This document shows positions 34,955 to 43,898 of a stretch of DNA of 64,000 bases, piece by piece; within the stretch, counting starts at the first letter, position 1; each line of letters starts with the position of its first letter. A program made the position numbers and the translations under genes. The notes under the pieces are model-generated. The model saw only the letters and a program-made list of their open reading frames with translations. It had not been told where the DNA came from and made no database searches. The stretch is from Clostridia bacterium (GTDB lineage: Bacteria > Bacillota > Clostridia > Lachnospirales > Lachnospiraceae): assembly GCA_910575725.1 (NCBI GenBank), contig CAJTFE010000014.1, positions 1-64,000 of the forward strand, given 5' to 3'.

Positions 34955-36009
34955 TCATCAAGTCAAGCACAAAGGATTATCAAGTACATATAGAAGAGGA
35001 TTTCTCCTTTTTTGAATCATTGCTTCAGGCAGATAACGCCTTGTTTGTAGTGGATAAAAAGCTTTTGGGTCTCTATGAGAAAGAGCTCTTTGGCAGAATT
35101 CCTGAGGATAAGCTGTATGTAATCGAAGCTTTGGAGGAAAATAAGACCATAGAGACGGCCCTTTCTGTCTGTGAGAGGATGACGGAGATTCCCGGAAAGC
35201 GCAATGCCCGTCTGGTTTCCTTTGGAGGAGGGATTGTTCAGGATATTACCGGCTTTGCCGCCAATATTCTTTACCGGGGAATCCACTGGAGCTTTGTACC
35301 CACTACCCTGCTGGCAGCCTGTGACAGCTGTATCGGAGGAAAGACCTCCTTGAATTACAAATCCTTCAAAAATCTATTGGGAACCTTCTATCCGCCGGAA
35401 GAAATCTACATTTGCCCCCGGTTCTTTTTCACTTTGTCCCAGAGGGACTTTGAAAGCGGCCTGGGAGAGGTTGTGAAGTTCAATATTATGTCAGGAGAGA
35501 CGGGTCTTGAACGGATAGAGACTCAGATGGAAGGGCTTTTAGCGAGAAAGCCGGAGGTGGTGGAAGAATTTTTGCGAACCTCCCTTGCCTTTAAAAAGGA
35601 TTTTATCGAGGAAGATGAGTTTGACCGGGGCGTGCGGATTCATCTGAACTTTGCCCATACTTTCGGGCATGCCTTTGAGACAATGAGCAGGTATGAGGTT
35701 CCCCATGGGACGGCTGTTGCTATGGGAATGATTATGGCAGACCGGGTGTCTCTTCACCGGGGCGTTATGGAGGAAGATATCTGCTGCCGGGCAGAGAGGC
35801 TGTTGAAGAAAATCATTCATGTGGATCTGGAGGGGATTGACTGGAATCTGGATGAGGTCATAAAGGCCATCCGGAAGGATAAGAAGCAGATAGATGATGC
35901 TTTGACATGCGTGCTTCTGGAAGAGGGCATGAAGCTGAAAGTGGTACATGACCTAAAGCGGGAAGAGATAGAGACAGCGTTGAAGGAGATGCTGGAAGTA
36001 CTGTCTTAA
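34951..36009 (+). CDS. AroB-related sugar phosphate cyclase-like protein
   Basis: A 352-residue member of the dehydroquinate synthase superfamily. The NAD loop reads GGGIVQDITGF (residues 91-101), where true AroB has GGGxxGD. Then come PTTLLAACDSCIGGKTSLN, KNLLGTFYPP, metal ligand Glu in GLGEVVKFN, His in FAHTFGHAFE (near 235) and PHGTAVAMGM. Phosphate elimination followed by ring closure is the family's chemistry. The Gln change and the operon of sugar genes argue against a shikimate role. It is probably a phospholyase/cyclase for an unusual sugar, joined by start-stop overlap to the SDR. Confidence 0.85.
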   Translation: MIIKSSTKDYQVHIEEDFSFFESLLQADNALFVVDKKLLGLYEKELFGRIPEDKLYVIEALEENKTIETALSVCERMTEIPGKRNARLVSFGGGIVQDITGFAANILYRGIHWSFVPTTLLAACDSCIGGKTSLNYKSFKNLLGTFYPPEEIYICPRFFFTLSQRDFESGLGEVVKFNIMSGETGLERIETQMEGLLARKPEVVEEFLRTSLAFKKDFIEEDEFDRGVRIHLNFAHTFGHAFETMSRYEVPHGTAVAMGMIMADRVSLHRGVMEEDICCRAERLLKKIIHVDLEGIDWNLDEVIKAIRKDKKQIDDALTCVLLEEGMKLKVVHDLKREEIETALKEMLEVLS

Positions 36010-36014
36010 AGGTG

Positions 36015-36044
36015 CGGAACTGGAATAAGAAAGGAGAATACAAA
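36015..36044 (+). promoter_or_regulatory. leader motif CGGAACTGGAAT and ribosome site of the ThDP gene
   Basis: The 12-mer CGGAACTGGAAT (36015-36026) lies 18 bases before the start and just before AAAGGAG. The same 12-mer occurs before rmlA (42979-42990) and the wecE-like gene (55350-55361), always between the upstream gene and the ribosome site. Confidence 0.55.
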
Positions 36045-37841
36045 GTGAAGATAAAGCTGTCGGAATATGTGGCGGATTTTCTGGTAAAGAACGGGATAGA
36101 GCATGTATTTACCCTTACAGGGGGAGGAGCCATGCATCTGAATGATTCCTTTGGCCACAAAAAGGAACTGACTTGCATCTATAATCACCACGAGCAGGCA
36201 TGTTCCATTGGAGCAGAAGCATATACCAGGCTTACGGGGCGGCTGGCGGCTGTCTGCGTGACCAGCGGCCCGGGAGGAACCAATGCCATTACAGGCGTAC
36301 TGGGCGGATGGCTGGATTCTATCCCCATGTTTGTGATTTCCGGGCAGGTAAAAAGAGAGACAACCACCTGGTCTACTACGGTGCCTCTTCGCCAGCTGGG
36401 AGATCAGGAGTATAATATTACTGCTTCCGTAGCGCCTATGACAAAGTATGCCCATATGGTCACAGAGCCTGCAGAGATTCGCTATCATTTGGAAAAAGCC
36501 CTGTATCTTAGCAAAAACGGAAGAGGGGGTCCCGTATGGCTTGACATTCCGCTGGACGTACAGGCAGCGCCTATAGAAACAGAGGAGCTGAAAGGCTTTG
36601 ATCCGGCAGAGCTTGGGCGGACGGAGACACCGAACTATGACGGAAGCCTTACGGAACAAATTCTGGATAAGGTAAAAAAAGCAAAAAAGCCCGTTGTGTT
36701 TGCAGGCTCCGGAATCCGTCTTGGAGGGGTGCACAAAGAATTTCTGGAAGTGATAGAAAAGCTTCAGATTCCTGTTGTGACAGCCTGGAATGCCCATGAC
36801 GCTCTTTGGGATACCCATTCGCTCTACTGCGGCAGGCCTGGAACTCTCGGGACAAGAGGCGGAAATTTTGTGGTACAGAACAGCGATCTGCTCCTGGTTC
36901 TGGGCTGCCGTCTAAATATCCGCCAGATCAGCTATAATTATAAGGAATTTGCGCCGAATGCTTATAAAATCATCGTTGATATTGATGAAAATGAGCTTAA
37001 GAAGCCTACGGTGAAGGCGGATCTTCCGGTACATGCAGATGTAAAATCTGTTCTTTCGGCTCTGTTAAAGGCGGAGTATGCCGCAGGCAATCCGGATCAT
37101 CAGAAATGGCTTGCCTGGTGCAGGCAGACGGATGCCAGGTATCCGGCTGTACTGTCTCGCTATTATGAGCAGCAGTCTCCTATGAATCCTTATGCCTTTG
37201 TGGCAGAGCTGTCTAAGGTTCTTGAGGAAGAGGATGTGGTAATCACAGGAAACGGAAGTGCTTGTGTAGTTACATTCCAGGCTATGAAGATTAAAAAGGG
37301 ACAGCGTCTCTTTACCAACTCTGGCTGCGCAGCCATGGGCTACGGATTTCCGGCGGCCATCGGCGGCTGTGTGGCAAGGGGAGGAAGGAGAGTTATCTGT
37401 ATCGATGGGGACGGAAGCTTTCAGATGAATCTCCAGGAGCTGCAGACGGTGGTGTATAACCGGCTGAACTTAAAGCTGCTTTATTTGAATAACAACGGAT
37501 ACCATTCTATCCGCCAGACACAGACGAATCTGTTCCAGCCGCCTCTGGTGGGCGTCTGCGACGGGAATGGTTTAAGCTTCCCGGAGGCCGGGAAGCTTGC
37601 AAAAGCCTACGGAATTCCTTTTTACCGTATTGACAGCATAGACAGGGCAGAGGAGCAATTGCAGGAGGCACTGGCTCTGGAAGGGCCTGTATTCTGTGAG
37701 ATTGTTCTGGATCCAGGGCAGAATTTTGAACCGAAGCTTTCCTCCAAAGTGCTGCCCGACGGAAGAATTGTCTCTCCTCCTATTGACGATATGTATCCTT
37801 TCCTGGAGCGTGAGGAATATGAGTCGAATCACTTTGCTTGA
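36045..37841 (+). CDS. thiamine-diphosphate-dependent acetolactate synthase-like enzyme
   Basis: A 598-residue three-domain ThDP enzyme. The start is GTG 36045, eight bases after AAGGAG. The activating Glu50 lies in NHHEQACSIGAEAYTRLTG. The cofactor motif runs from GDGSFQMNLQEL to NNNG about 28 residues on (near residue 470). It resembles YerE, the yersiniose enzyme that adds an acetyl unit from pyruvate to CDP-4-keto-3,6-dideoxyglucose, and it stands in an rfbFGH operon. It therefore probably builds a two-carbon branch. Housekeeping acetolactate synthase is unlikely in this context. Confidence 0.88.
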   Translation: MKIKLSEYVADFLVKNGIEHVFTLTGGGAMHLNDSFGHKKELTCIYNHHEQACSIGAEAYTRLTGRLAAVCVTSGPGGTNAITGVLGGWLDSIPMFVISGQVKRETTTWSTTVPLRQLGDQEYNITASVAPMTKYAHMVTEPAEIRYHLEKALYLSKNGRGGPVWLDIPLDVQAAPIETEELKGFDPAELGRTETPNYDGSLTEQILDKVKKAKKPVVFAGSGIRLGGVHKEFLEVIEKLQIPVVTAWNAHDALWDTHSLYCGRPGTLGTRGGNFVVQNSDLLLVLGCRLNIRQISYNYKEFAPNAYKIIVDIDENELKKPTVKADLPVHADVKSVLSALLKAEYAAGNPDHQKWLAWCRQTDARYPAVLSRYYEQQSPMNPYAFVAELSKVLEEEDVVITGNGSACVVTFQAMKIKKGQRLFTNSGCAAMGYGFPAAIGGCVARGGRRVICIDGDGSFQMNLQELQTVVYNRLNLKLLYLNNNGYHSIRQTQTNLFQPPLVGVCDGNGLSFPEAGKLAKAYGIPFYRIDSIDRAEEQLQEALALEGPVFCEIVLDPGQNFEPKLSSKVLPDGRIVSPPIDDMYPFLEREEYESNHFA

Positions 37842-37890
37842 CAGTTCAAATAGTACAGAAAAATAGAAAATAATTAAGCAGGAACATTTT

Positions 37891-38823
37891 ATGAAAACAG
37901 CAGTGATTACCGGTCCCACAGGAGCGATTGGGACCGCATTGACAGAAAATCTGATTGCCAGGGGCATTCATGTATATGCAGTGGTACGAAAGGATTCGGG
38001 GCGGATTGACCGGATTCCGGAAAGTCCGCTGGTCACGCCGGTGCTCCTGGGATTGGACGAGCTTTCCCGGTTAAAGAACGAGATTCGGGAAAGCTGCGAC
38101 GTGTTTTATCATTTTGCATGGGCAGGCACCATCGGAAACGGAAGGAATGACCTTGAGCTTCAGAACCGCAATGTGAAGTATACCCTGGATGCTGTGAGGG
38201 CTGCGTCTGAGCTTGGGTGCAAAAGGTTTTTGGGCGCCGGTTCCCAGGCGGAGTATGGGCGGGTGGAGGGTCTGCTTAGTCCGGATACACCGGCGTTTCC
38301 GGAAAACGGCTATGGGATGGCTAAGCTCTGTGCCGGGCAGATGAGCCGGCTCTTGTGTGAACAGCTGGGCCTTGAGCATGTATGGGTGCGTATCTTAAGC
38401 GTCTATGGCCCTTGCGACGGGGCAAAAACTATGATTATGTCAGCCATAGACGCCTTTTTAAAGGATCAGTGTCCGAGGTTTACGGCAGGAGAACAGATCT
38501 GGGATTACCTTTATTCCAAGGATGCGGCCCGGGCTATGTACCTGATGGGGGAGAAAGGGATCAGCGGAAAGCTTTACTGCCTGGGAAGCGGCCGGGCCAG
38601 GCCCCTTGCAGAGTATATTACGATTCTGCGTGATTCCATTGACCCGGCCCTTAAGATGGAGCTTGGCGCCATCCCTTATGGCCCAGGGCAGGTAATGCAG
38701 CTTTGTGCGGATATCGAAGCATTGAGAGAAGATACGGGCTTTACACCGGAGTATTCCTTTGAACAGGGAATCTGCGAGACAATTGCCTGGTATCGGGAGG
38801 AAATGGGAAATGAAAAAAATTAG
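37891..38823 (+). CDS. NAD-dependent epimerase/reductase (RfbJ/YerF-like position)
   Basis: A 310-residue extended SDR. The N-terminal motif ITGPTGAIGTAL binds NAD(P). VFYHFAWAG near residue 72, LGAGSQAEYG near residue 113 and YGMAKLCAGQ (YxxxK) follow. It resembles the reductases/epimerases at the end of CDP-dideoxyhexose pathways. It follows the ThDP gene by 49 bases, so reduction of the branched keto-sugar is a reasonable role, though simple 4-keto reduction is possible. It overlaps the GtrB-like gene by 14 bases. Confidence 0.85.
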   Translation: MKTAVITGPTGAIGTALTENLIARGIHVYAVVRKDSGRIDRIPESPLVTPVLLGLDELSRLKNEIRESCDVFYHFAWAGTIGNGRNDLELQNRNVKYTLDAVRAASELGCKRFLGAGSQAEYGRVEGLLSPDTPAFPENGYGMAKLCAGQMSRLLCEQLGLEHVWVRILSVYGPCDGAKTMIMSAIDAFLKDQCPRFTAGEQIWDYLYSKDAARAMYLMGEKGISGKLYCLGSGRARPLAEYITILRDSIDPALKMELGAIPYGPGQVMQLCADIEALREDTGFTPEYSFEQGICETIAWYREEMGNEKN

Positions 38824-39751
38824 TGTTCTGATTCCCTGCTATAATGAGGAAGAAAATGTAGTTCCCATCAGCAAGGCCGTGACGGAGATCCTAGAAGGAG
38901 AGCTGTCAGAATATGATTATGAATTGGTTTTTATTGATAATTATTCTACAGACAGAACGAGAGATCTTCTGCGGATGATCTGCGGCCGGAATCCGAAGAT
39001 CAAGGCTATCTTTAATGTGACGAACTTCGGCCAGTTTAATTCTCCCTACTATGGCATCTGCCAGACCACAGGAGATTGTACCATAGCTATGTCCTGTGAT
39101 TTCCAGGATCCGGTGGAGCTGATTCCTGTGTTTGTCCGGGAGTGGGAGAACGGCTATCAGATTGTGAGCGGAATTAAGAGCTCCAGCAAGGAGAACGGTT
39201 TTATCTATTTTCTTCGGAGCATGTACTATAAAGTGATTAAAAATATGTCCTCTGTGGAGATGATAGAGCATTTCACAGGCTTTGGTCTTTATGATAAGAC
39301 CTTTGTCAAGCTGCTGCGGCAGCTTGACGATCCCATTCCCTTTATCCGGGGTGTAGTGGCGGAATATGGCTATAAGCGTAAGGATGTGGAGTATGAGCAG
39401 CCAAAACGGAGGGCTGGCAAGACCCATAACAACTGGTACAGTCTTTACGATGCAGCGATGCTCAGCTTTACCTCCTACACAAAGATTGGCCTGCGTCTGG
39501 CTACCTTTGTGGGATTTCTCGGTTCGGCCTTCAGCATTCTGGTGGCGGTTGTTTATTTGACAATGAAGCTTGTCTGGTGGGATCGTTTCCCGGCCGGCAT
39601 GATACCTGTTCTGCTTGGTATCTTTGTGATTGGCTCTATGCAGCTCTTTTTTATCGGGTTGTTGGGTGAGTATATTATGAATATCAATACACGTGTGATG
39701 CATAAGCCTCTGGTTGTGGAGGAGGAAAGGATCAATTTTGATGAATCATGA
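38810..39751 (+). CDS. GtrB/ArnC-like undecaprenyl-phosphate glycosyltransferase
   Basis: A 313-residue GT2 enzyme with two C-terminal membrane helices. The start KKISVLIPCYNEEENV, the metal-binding acids in MSCDFQDPVEL near residue 100 and the membrane helices from residue 225 are typical of GtrB/dolichol-phosphate-mannose synthases. It would transfer the CDP-linked sugar to undecaprenyl phosphate on the cytoplasmic face. ATG 38810 is chosen from the conserved start of the family. It overlaps genes on both sides and forms a Gtr trio with 32229 and 39741. Confidence 0.9.
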   Translation: MKKISVLIPCYNEEENVVPISKAVTEILEGELSEYDYELVFIDNYSTDRTRDLLRMICGRNPKIKAIFNVTNFGQFNSPYYGICQTTGDCTIAMSCDFQDPVELIPVFVREWENGYQIVSGIKSSSKENGFIYFLRSMYYKVIKNMSSVEMIEHFTGFGLYDKTFVKLLRQLDDPIPFIRGVVAEYGYKRKDVEYEQPKRRAGKTHNNWYSLYDAAMLSFTSYTKIGLRLATFVGFLGSAFSILVAVVYLTMKLVWWDRFPAGMIPVLLGIFVIGSMQLFFIGLLGEYIMNINTRVMHKPLVVEEERINFDES

Positions 39752-41678
39752 GAGAGTGAACAGTAATTGGATGGCAGGAATGCTGGCAATTGTGGCTGCC
39801 CAGATATTTTTGGCAGGATTTTTGAAGATCCCAGGTTTTGCTGAGCGCTTAGGCAATTATGGAAATCAGAATATGCTCTTTTATGGTATGTATCTGCTTT
39901 TATTTTTATTTTGCTTTTTTTGCGGAGCTTTTATTTTAAATGGCGTAATCATTATGATACCTCAGAAGGTGGTCTGGCTGCTGAATGCCGGCAGTCTCTT
40001 GGTGGCATTGCTTTTATTGGTGTTTATATTTAAAAATGAGGGCTTTTTTCTGGCTGGAATGGTTGAGCCGTTTTTATGGCTGACAACATCTAAAGCATTT
40101 TGTATCGTAGTTGTGGCAGCAGTATCTGTATTTCTTTTTGTCCAGATAAGAGAAGGGAAGACAGGAGGAAGAGATTGGATTTTTTATTTGTTTTATAGCA
40201 TCCTGTCCGTTCTTTCAGGATATTCCTTGTATATGCCCAATTATTTACAGGCGGATCCCCTCCATGGTCATGCATACTATGCTTCTTTGTACAGTGTAGT
40301 GCATGGCAGAGCATATGACGATCTCTTTACAAGTATTTATGGACATTATGCAATCTTTTTTAAATGGCCGCTAAAAATTATCGGAAACGGAAATATAAAA
40401 GACGCAGCTTTTTTGATTGCAGTATTAGGCGGCCTGGCAGCTCTTTTTATTATGCTTGTGATTCACTGCTTTTGTAAAAATTCCATGGTACGTTTTCTGG
40501 GCGGCATTGCTTGTGTACTTCCGGTAACGGGACTGCGATTGATGAATTATTGGCAGGTACAGCCTCATCGGATTTTGTTTTCCAGTATATTTCTTTTCTA
40601 TACAGTATTATATTTGAAAAACAAAACAAAGCGGCTGGCAGTAGGGGGATATCTGCTGGGAGTTCTGGCTGTGATCTGGAATACGGAGACAGGAGTGGTA
40701 TGTGCTGCGGCCTGGGCCGCTTTGCAGTGTTACCTTTACCTTGATGAAAATGCTTTTTGGAAAATAAAGTCTTTTCTTTTTTTTGCAGAACAAATAGCAG
40801 GAATTGTTTGTTCCCTTTTGGGAGCCTATGGAATTGTAAACGTTTATAATCTGCTTCACAAAGGGGAAATCAACAGCTTGCGGACATTTTTATATCCTCT
40901 GCTGAAAGGCGACTACATGACTGGGTATCTTCGGATGAATCTTCCTGATACCGCCGGGGGATATATGTTGGAATTAGTGCTGTTTTTAGGTGCGGTTGTG
41001 TGGAGCTTTTCAAATCATTATTTTTTGGACAAAGAGAAAAAGTGCGGAAGCAGCGAAAAGCATCAATTTCTTTTTTTTACTGGAGTTCTGGGTCTTGGAC
41101 AGATTACATATTACATGAACAGGGCAGCATATTTTAATCTGGATATAGTTTATACTATATTTATTGTTCTTGTTTGTATTTACCTTGAGTCCGGAATTGG
41201 AGCCATAGGAGAAATAAAATGGAAAAAAATAAAGGAAGAATCCGGAAAGGATCTTTTAAAAATAAATACATCGATTTTTATGACAGTTATTTTGACGGCT
41301 TTATCACTGGGAACACTGGTTCAAAGCGGTCATGCGATGAATGAACGGGCCCAAAGGGGATATCAAAATATGGACAGCCTTTATGCTTTCCTGGAGGAGT
41401 TAAAGCTGGACGTTCCCATCAATACCTTCGGTTTTGGACAGGGCGTGCCGGAGCTATACGGGCTGATGGGATGGGATACCAGATGCCATGTGATCGACTT
41501 TTCCGATCGGACAGAGCTGGCTCTTCAATATGTAAGGGATAGTTTGGAGCATGAACAGGGTTTTTTTGCATTCATTCAAGATGCAGAGTTTATCCTGGAA
41601 GAGCAGCAAGGTGTATGGTATACCTATAAAACCTATGAGTATGCTGGAGATCAGTATGCATTTTTTTTAAGACAATAG
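39741..41678 (+). CDS. multi-spanning membrane protein, GtrC-like candidate
   Basis: A 645-residue protein with thirteen or so membrane segments and a short soluble C-terminal region. A loop near residue 175 reads NYLQADPLHGHAYYASLYSVVHGRAYDD, rich in acids and aromatics as in GT-C catalytic loops. ATG 39741 overlaps the GtrB-like gene by 11 bases, so it is probably the transferase that moves the lipid-linked sugar to the polymer outside. Its AT-rich codon use differs from the preceding genes and suggests a separate origin. The family is not recognised. Confidence 0.68.
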   Translation: MNHERVNSNWMAGMLAIVAAQIFLAGFLKIPGFAERLGNYGNQNMLFYGMYLLLFLFCFFCGAFILNGVIIMIPQKVVWLLNAGSLLVALLLLVFIFKNEGFFLAGMVEPFLWLTTSKAFCIVVVAAVSVFLFVQIREGKTGGRDWIFYLFYSILSVLSGYSLYMPNYLQADPLHGHAYYASLYSVVHGRAYDDLFTSIYGHYAIFFKWPLKIIGNGNIKDAAFLIAVLGGLAALFIMLVIHCFCKNSMVRFLGGIACVLPVTGLRLMNYWQVQPHRILFSSIFLFYTVLYLKNKTKRLAVGGYLLGVLAVIWNTETGVVCAAAWAALQCYLYLDENAFWKIKSFLFFAEQIAGIVCSLLGAYGIVNVYNLLHKGEINSLRTFLYPLLKGDYMTGYLRMNLPDTAGGYMLELVLFLGAVVWSFSNHYFLDKEKKCGSSEKHQFLFFTGVLGLGQITYYMNRAAYFNLDIVYTIFIVLVCIYLESGIGAIGEIKWKKIKEESGKDLLKINTSIFMTVILTALSLGTLVQSGHAMNERAQRGYQNMDSLYAFLEELKLDVPINTFGFGQGVPELYGLMGWDTRCHVIDFSDRTELALQYVRDSLEHEQGFFAFIQDAEFILEEQQGVWYTYKTYEYAGDQYAFFLRQ

Positions 41679-41713
41679 AAACGTGCAAACGTGCTTAGAC
41701 GGGGATTTTTGGG

Positions 41714-41742
41714 TTGCCGTCCCTTCCATTTAATGCTATAAT
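41714..41742 (+). promoter_or_regulatory. promoter of the rmlBAC operon
   Basis: TTGCCG (41714-41719) and TATAAT (41737-41742) have 17-base spacing, with TGC before the -10. The transcript would have a leader of about 75 bases containing TATGAG and CTCATA, able to pair. Confidence 0.68.
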
Positions 41743-41825
41743 ACCCATATCTATGAGTATGTAAGTCCAAGGTCAAAGGCTCATACTAGATCGAGAAACC
41801 AAATATTTTGAAGGAGAAGCATCCT

Positions 41826-42908
41826 ATGAGAACCTATCTCGTTACCGGAGGAGCCGGCTTCATCGGTTCCAACTATATTCACTACATGTTCCGCAAGTAC
41901 GGCGGCAGCATCCGCATCATTAATGTAGACGCCCTCACCTACGCTGGCAATCTGGAGAACTTAAAAGACGTAGAAAAACAGGACAACTATACATTTATCC
42001 GGGCCGACATCCGCGACCGGGAAGCGATTGAACAGATTTTCGCAGACAATGACATTGACCGTGTCGTACACTTTGCGGCGGAGAGCCATGTTGACCGCAG
42101 CATCCGCAATCCGGAGATTTTCGTGGAAACCAACGTCCTGGGCACCCTGGTGATGCTGAACGCAGCGAAAAAGGCCTGGGAGCTCCCAGACGGAACATAC
42201 AAGGAGGACAAGCGTTTTCTTTATGTATCTACCGATGAAGTGTATGGATCTCTGGAAGAAGGGGATACCTATTTCTATGAGACCACGCCTTTTGCGCCCC
42301 ACAGCCCCTACTCGGCCAGCAAGGCGTCCGGCGACATGCTGACAAAGGCCTATTGGGATACCTACAGGTTCCCCATCAATATCACAAGCTGCAGCAACAA
42401 CTACGGCCCCTATCAGTTCCCGGAAAAGCTGATTCCCCTGATTATCAATAACGCACTCCAGGGAAAGAAGCTCCCTGTATACGGCGACGGCAAGAATGTC
42501 CGTGATTGGCTGTACGTAGACGATCACGCCAAAGCCATCGACATGGTACAGGAAAAAGGCCGGCTGGGAGAACGCTACAACATCGGAGGCCACAACGAAA
42601 AACAGAATATCGAGATCATCAACATCATCCTGGAAACCTTGCAGGAGATGCTTTCCGAGGATGACCCGAGAAAAGCCCTGGTCAGCAAGGAGCTTATCAC
42701 CTACGTAGAAGACCGGAAAGGCCATGACCGCCGCTATGCCATAGCCCCGGACAAGATCAAAGAAGAGATTGGCTGGTATCCGGAGACCATGTTCAAAGAG
42801 GGAATCCGCCTTACCATCCAGTGGTTCTTCGAGCACGAAGACTGGATGAAGAACGTAACCAGCGGCGGATATCAGAAATATTACGAAGAAATGTATCAGA
42901 CAAAATGA
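41826..42908 (+). CDS. rmlB: dTDP-glucose 4,6-dehydratase
   Basis: Converts dTDP-glucose to dTDP-4-keto-6-deoxyglucose with bound NAD+. The 360-residue protein has [11 protein letters not shown] near residue 7, [11 protein letters not shown] near residue 80, catalytic STDEVYG near residue 135 and YSASKASGD (YxxxK). The ATG 41826 has AAGGAG nine bases upstream. The product can feed rhamnose synthesis or, through the aminotransferase at 55376, an aminosugar. Codons are strikingly C-rich compared with the gene before. Confidence 0.97.
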   Translation: MRTYLVTGGAGFIGSNYIHYMFRKYGGSIRIINVDALTYAGNLENLKDVEKQDNYTFIRADIRDREAIEQIFADNDIDRVVHFAAESHVDRSIRNPEIFVETNVLGTLVMLNAAKKAWELPDGTYKEDKRFLYVSTDEVYGSLEEGDTYFYETTPFAPHSPYSASKASGDMLTKAYWDTYRFPINITSCSNNYGPYQFPEKLIPLIINNALQGKKLPVYGDGKNVRDWLYVDDHAKAIDMVQEKGRLGERYNIGGHNEKQNIEIINIILETLQEMLSEDDPRKALVSKELITYVEDRKGHDRRYAIAPDKIKEEIGWYPETMFKEGIRLTIQWFFEHEDWMKNVTSGGYQKYYEEMYQTK

Positions 42909-42917
42909 AACTTACAC

Positions 42918-42975
42918 AGGGGCAGACGCTGGAAAGTGCCTGTCCCTCACGCACGTTAAAACCGTGATGGGGACA
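42918..42975 (+). promoter_or_regulatory. leader with two mutually exclusive hairpins before rmlA
   Basis: AGGGGCAG (42918-42925) can pair with CTGTCCCT (42940-42947) with one G-U pair. The same TGTCCC together with TCACG (42941-42951) can instead pair with CGTGA and GGGACA (42963-42975). Only one of the two stems can form, which is the arrangement of an attenuator, although no T run is present. Confidence 0.45.
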
Positions 42976-43005
42976 TTGCGGAACTGGAATGGAGGTTTTA
43001 TAATT

Positions 43006-43875
43006 ATGAAAGGAATCATCCTGGCAGGCGGAGCCGGAACCAGACTTTATCCGCTGACAAAAGCAATATCCAAACAGATCATGCCCGTCTATGACAAACC
43101 CATGATCTACTATCCCCTGTCTACCCTCATGCTGGCAGGAATCCGCGAGGTACTGGTCATCTCCACCCCCCGGGATCTCCCTGTATTCCAGGAGCTCTTA
43201 GGCGACGGCTCCCAGCTGGGCATGGAGATACACTATGCCGTACAGGAATATCCAAGAGGACTGGCAGACGCTTTCATTATCGGAGAAAAATTTATCGGAA
43301 CCGATCATGTAGCTCTGGTTTTGGGAGATAATATCTTCTATGGCCAAAGCTTTTCCAAGGTACTGAAGAGCGCAGCCTCCCGTACCGAGGGCGCCACTAT
43401 CTTCGGCTACTATGTAAAAGACCCGAGAGAATACGGTGTCGTAGCCTTTGACGAAGAGGGAAAAGCCCTCTCTATCGAGGAAAAACCCGTAAATCCAAAG
43501 TCCAACTATGCGGTCCCCGGCCTCTACTTCTACGACAACGATGTAGTAGAGATAGCCAAAAACGTAAAACCTTCCACCCGGGGCGAGATCGAGATCACAA
43601 GCGTCAATAACGAATATCTCCGCCGCGGAACCCTTCACGTAGAGACATTAGGCCGCGGCTTCGCCTGGCTTGACACCGGCAACCACGACGCCCTCTTAGA
43701 TGCCGCCGACTTTGTAGCCGCCTTCCAGAAGCGTCAGGGCCTCTACATCTCCTGCATCGAGGAGATCGCTTACAAGCGCGGCTTCATAGACAAAGACCAG
43801 CTTCTAAAGCTGGCCGCCCCCCTAATGAAAACAGCCTACGGCCAGTATCTCACCGACGTAGCCAACGGCCTCTAA
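43006..43875 (+). CDS. rmlA: glucose-1-phosphate thymidylyltransferase
   Basis: Makes dTDP-glucose from dTTP and glucose 1-phosphate. The 289-residue length is standard. The active loop is [34 protein letters not shown], followed by [10 protein letters not shown] with the metal-binding Asp near residue 110, and [12 protein letters not shown] near residue 222. GGAGG stands ten bases before the ATG, after a structured leader. Gene order rmlB-rmlA-rmlC is unusual compared with rmlACBD, and no rmlD is in the window. Confidence 0.97.
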   Translation: MKGIILAGGAGTRLYPLTKAISKQIMPVYDKPMIYYPLSTLMLAGIREVLVISTPRDLPVFQELLGDGSQLGMEIHYAVQEYPRGLADAFIIGEKFIGTDHVALVLGDNIFYGQSFSKVLKSAASRTEGATIFGYYVKDPREYGVVAFDEEGKALSIEEKPVNPKSNYAVPGLYFYDNDVVEIAKNVKPSTRGEIEITSVNNEYLRRGTLHVETLGRGFAWLDTGNHDALLDAADFVAAFQKRQGLYISCIEEIAYKRGFIDKDQLLKLAAPLMKTAYGQYLTDVANGL

Positions 43876-43898
43876 AAAACAAAGGGAGAGAACCACAA

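Noticed and set aside
36045-37841. Housekeeping acetolactate synthase
   Set aside because: The operon is entirely nucleotide-sugar genes, no regulatory subunit follows, and the sequence is closer in character to YerE-like sugar enzymes.
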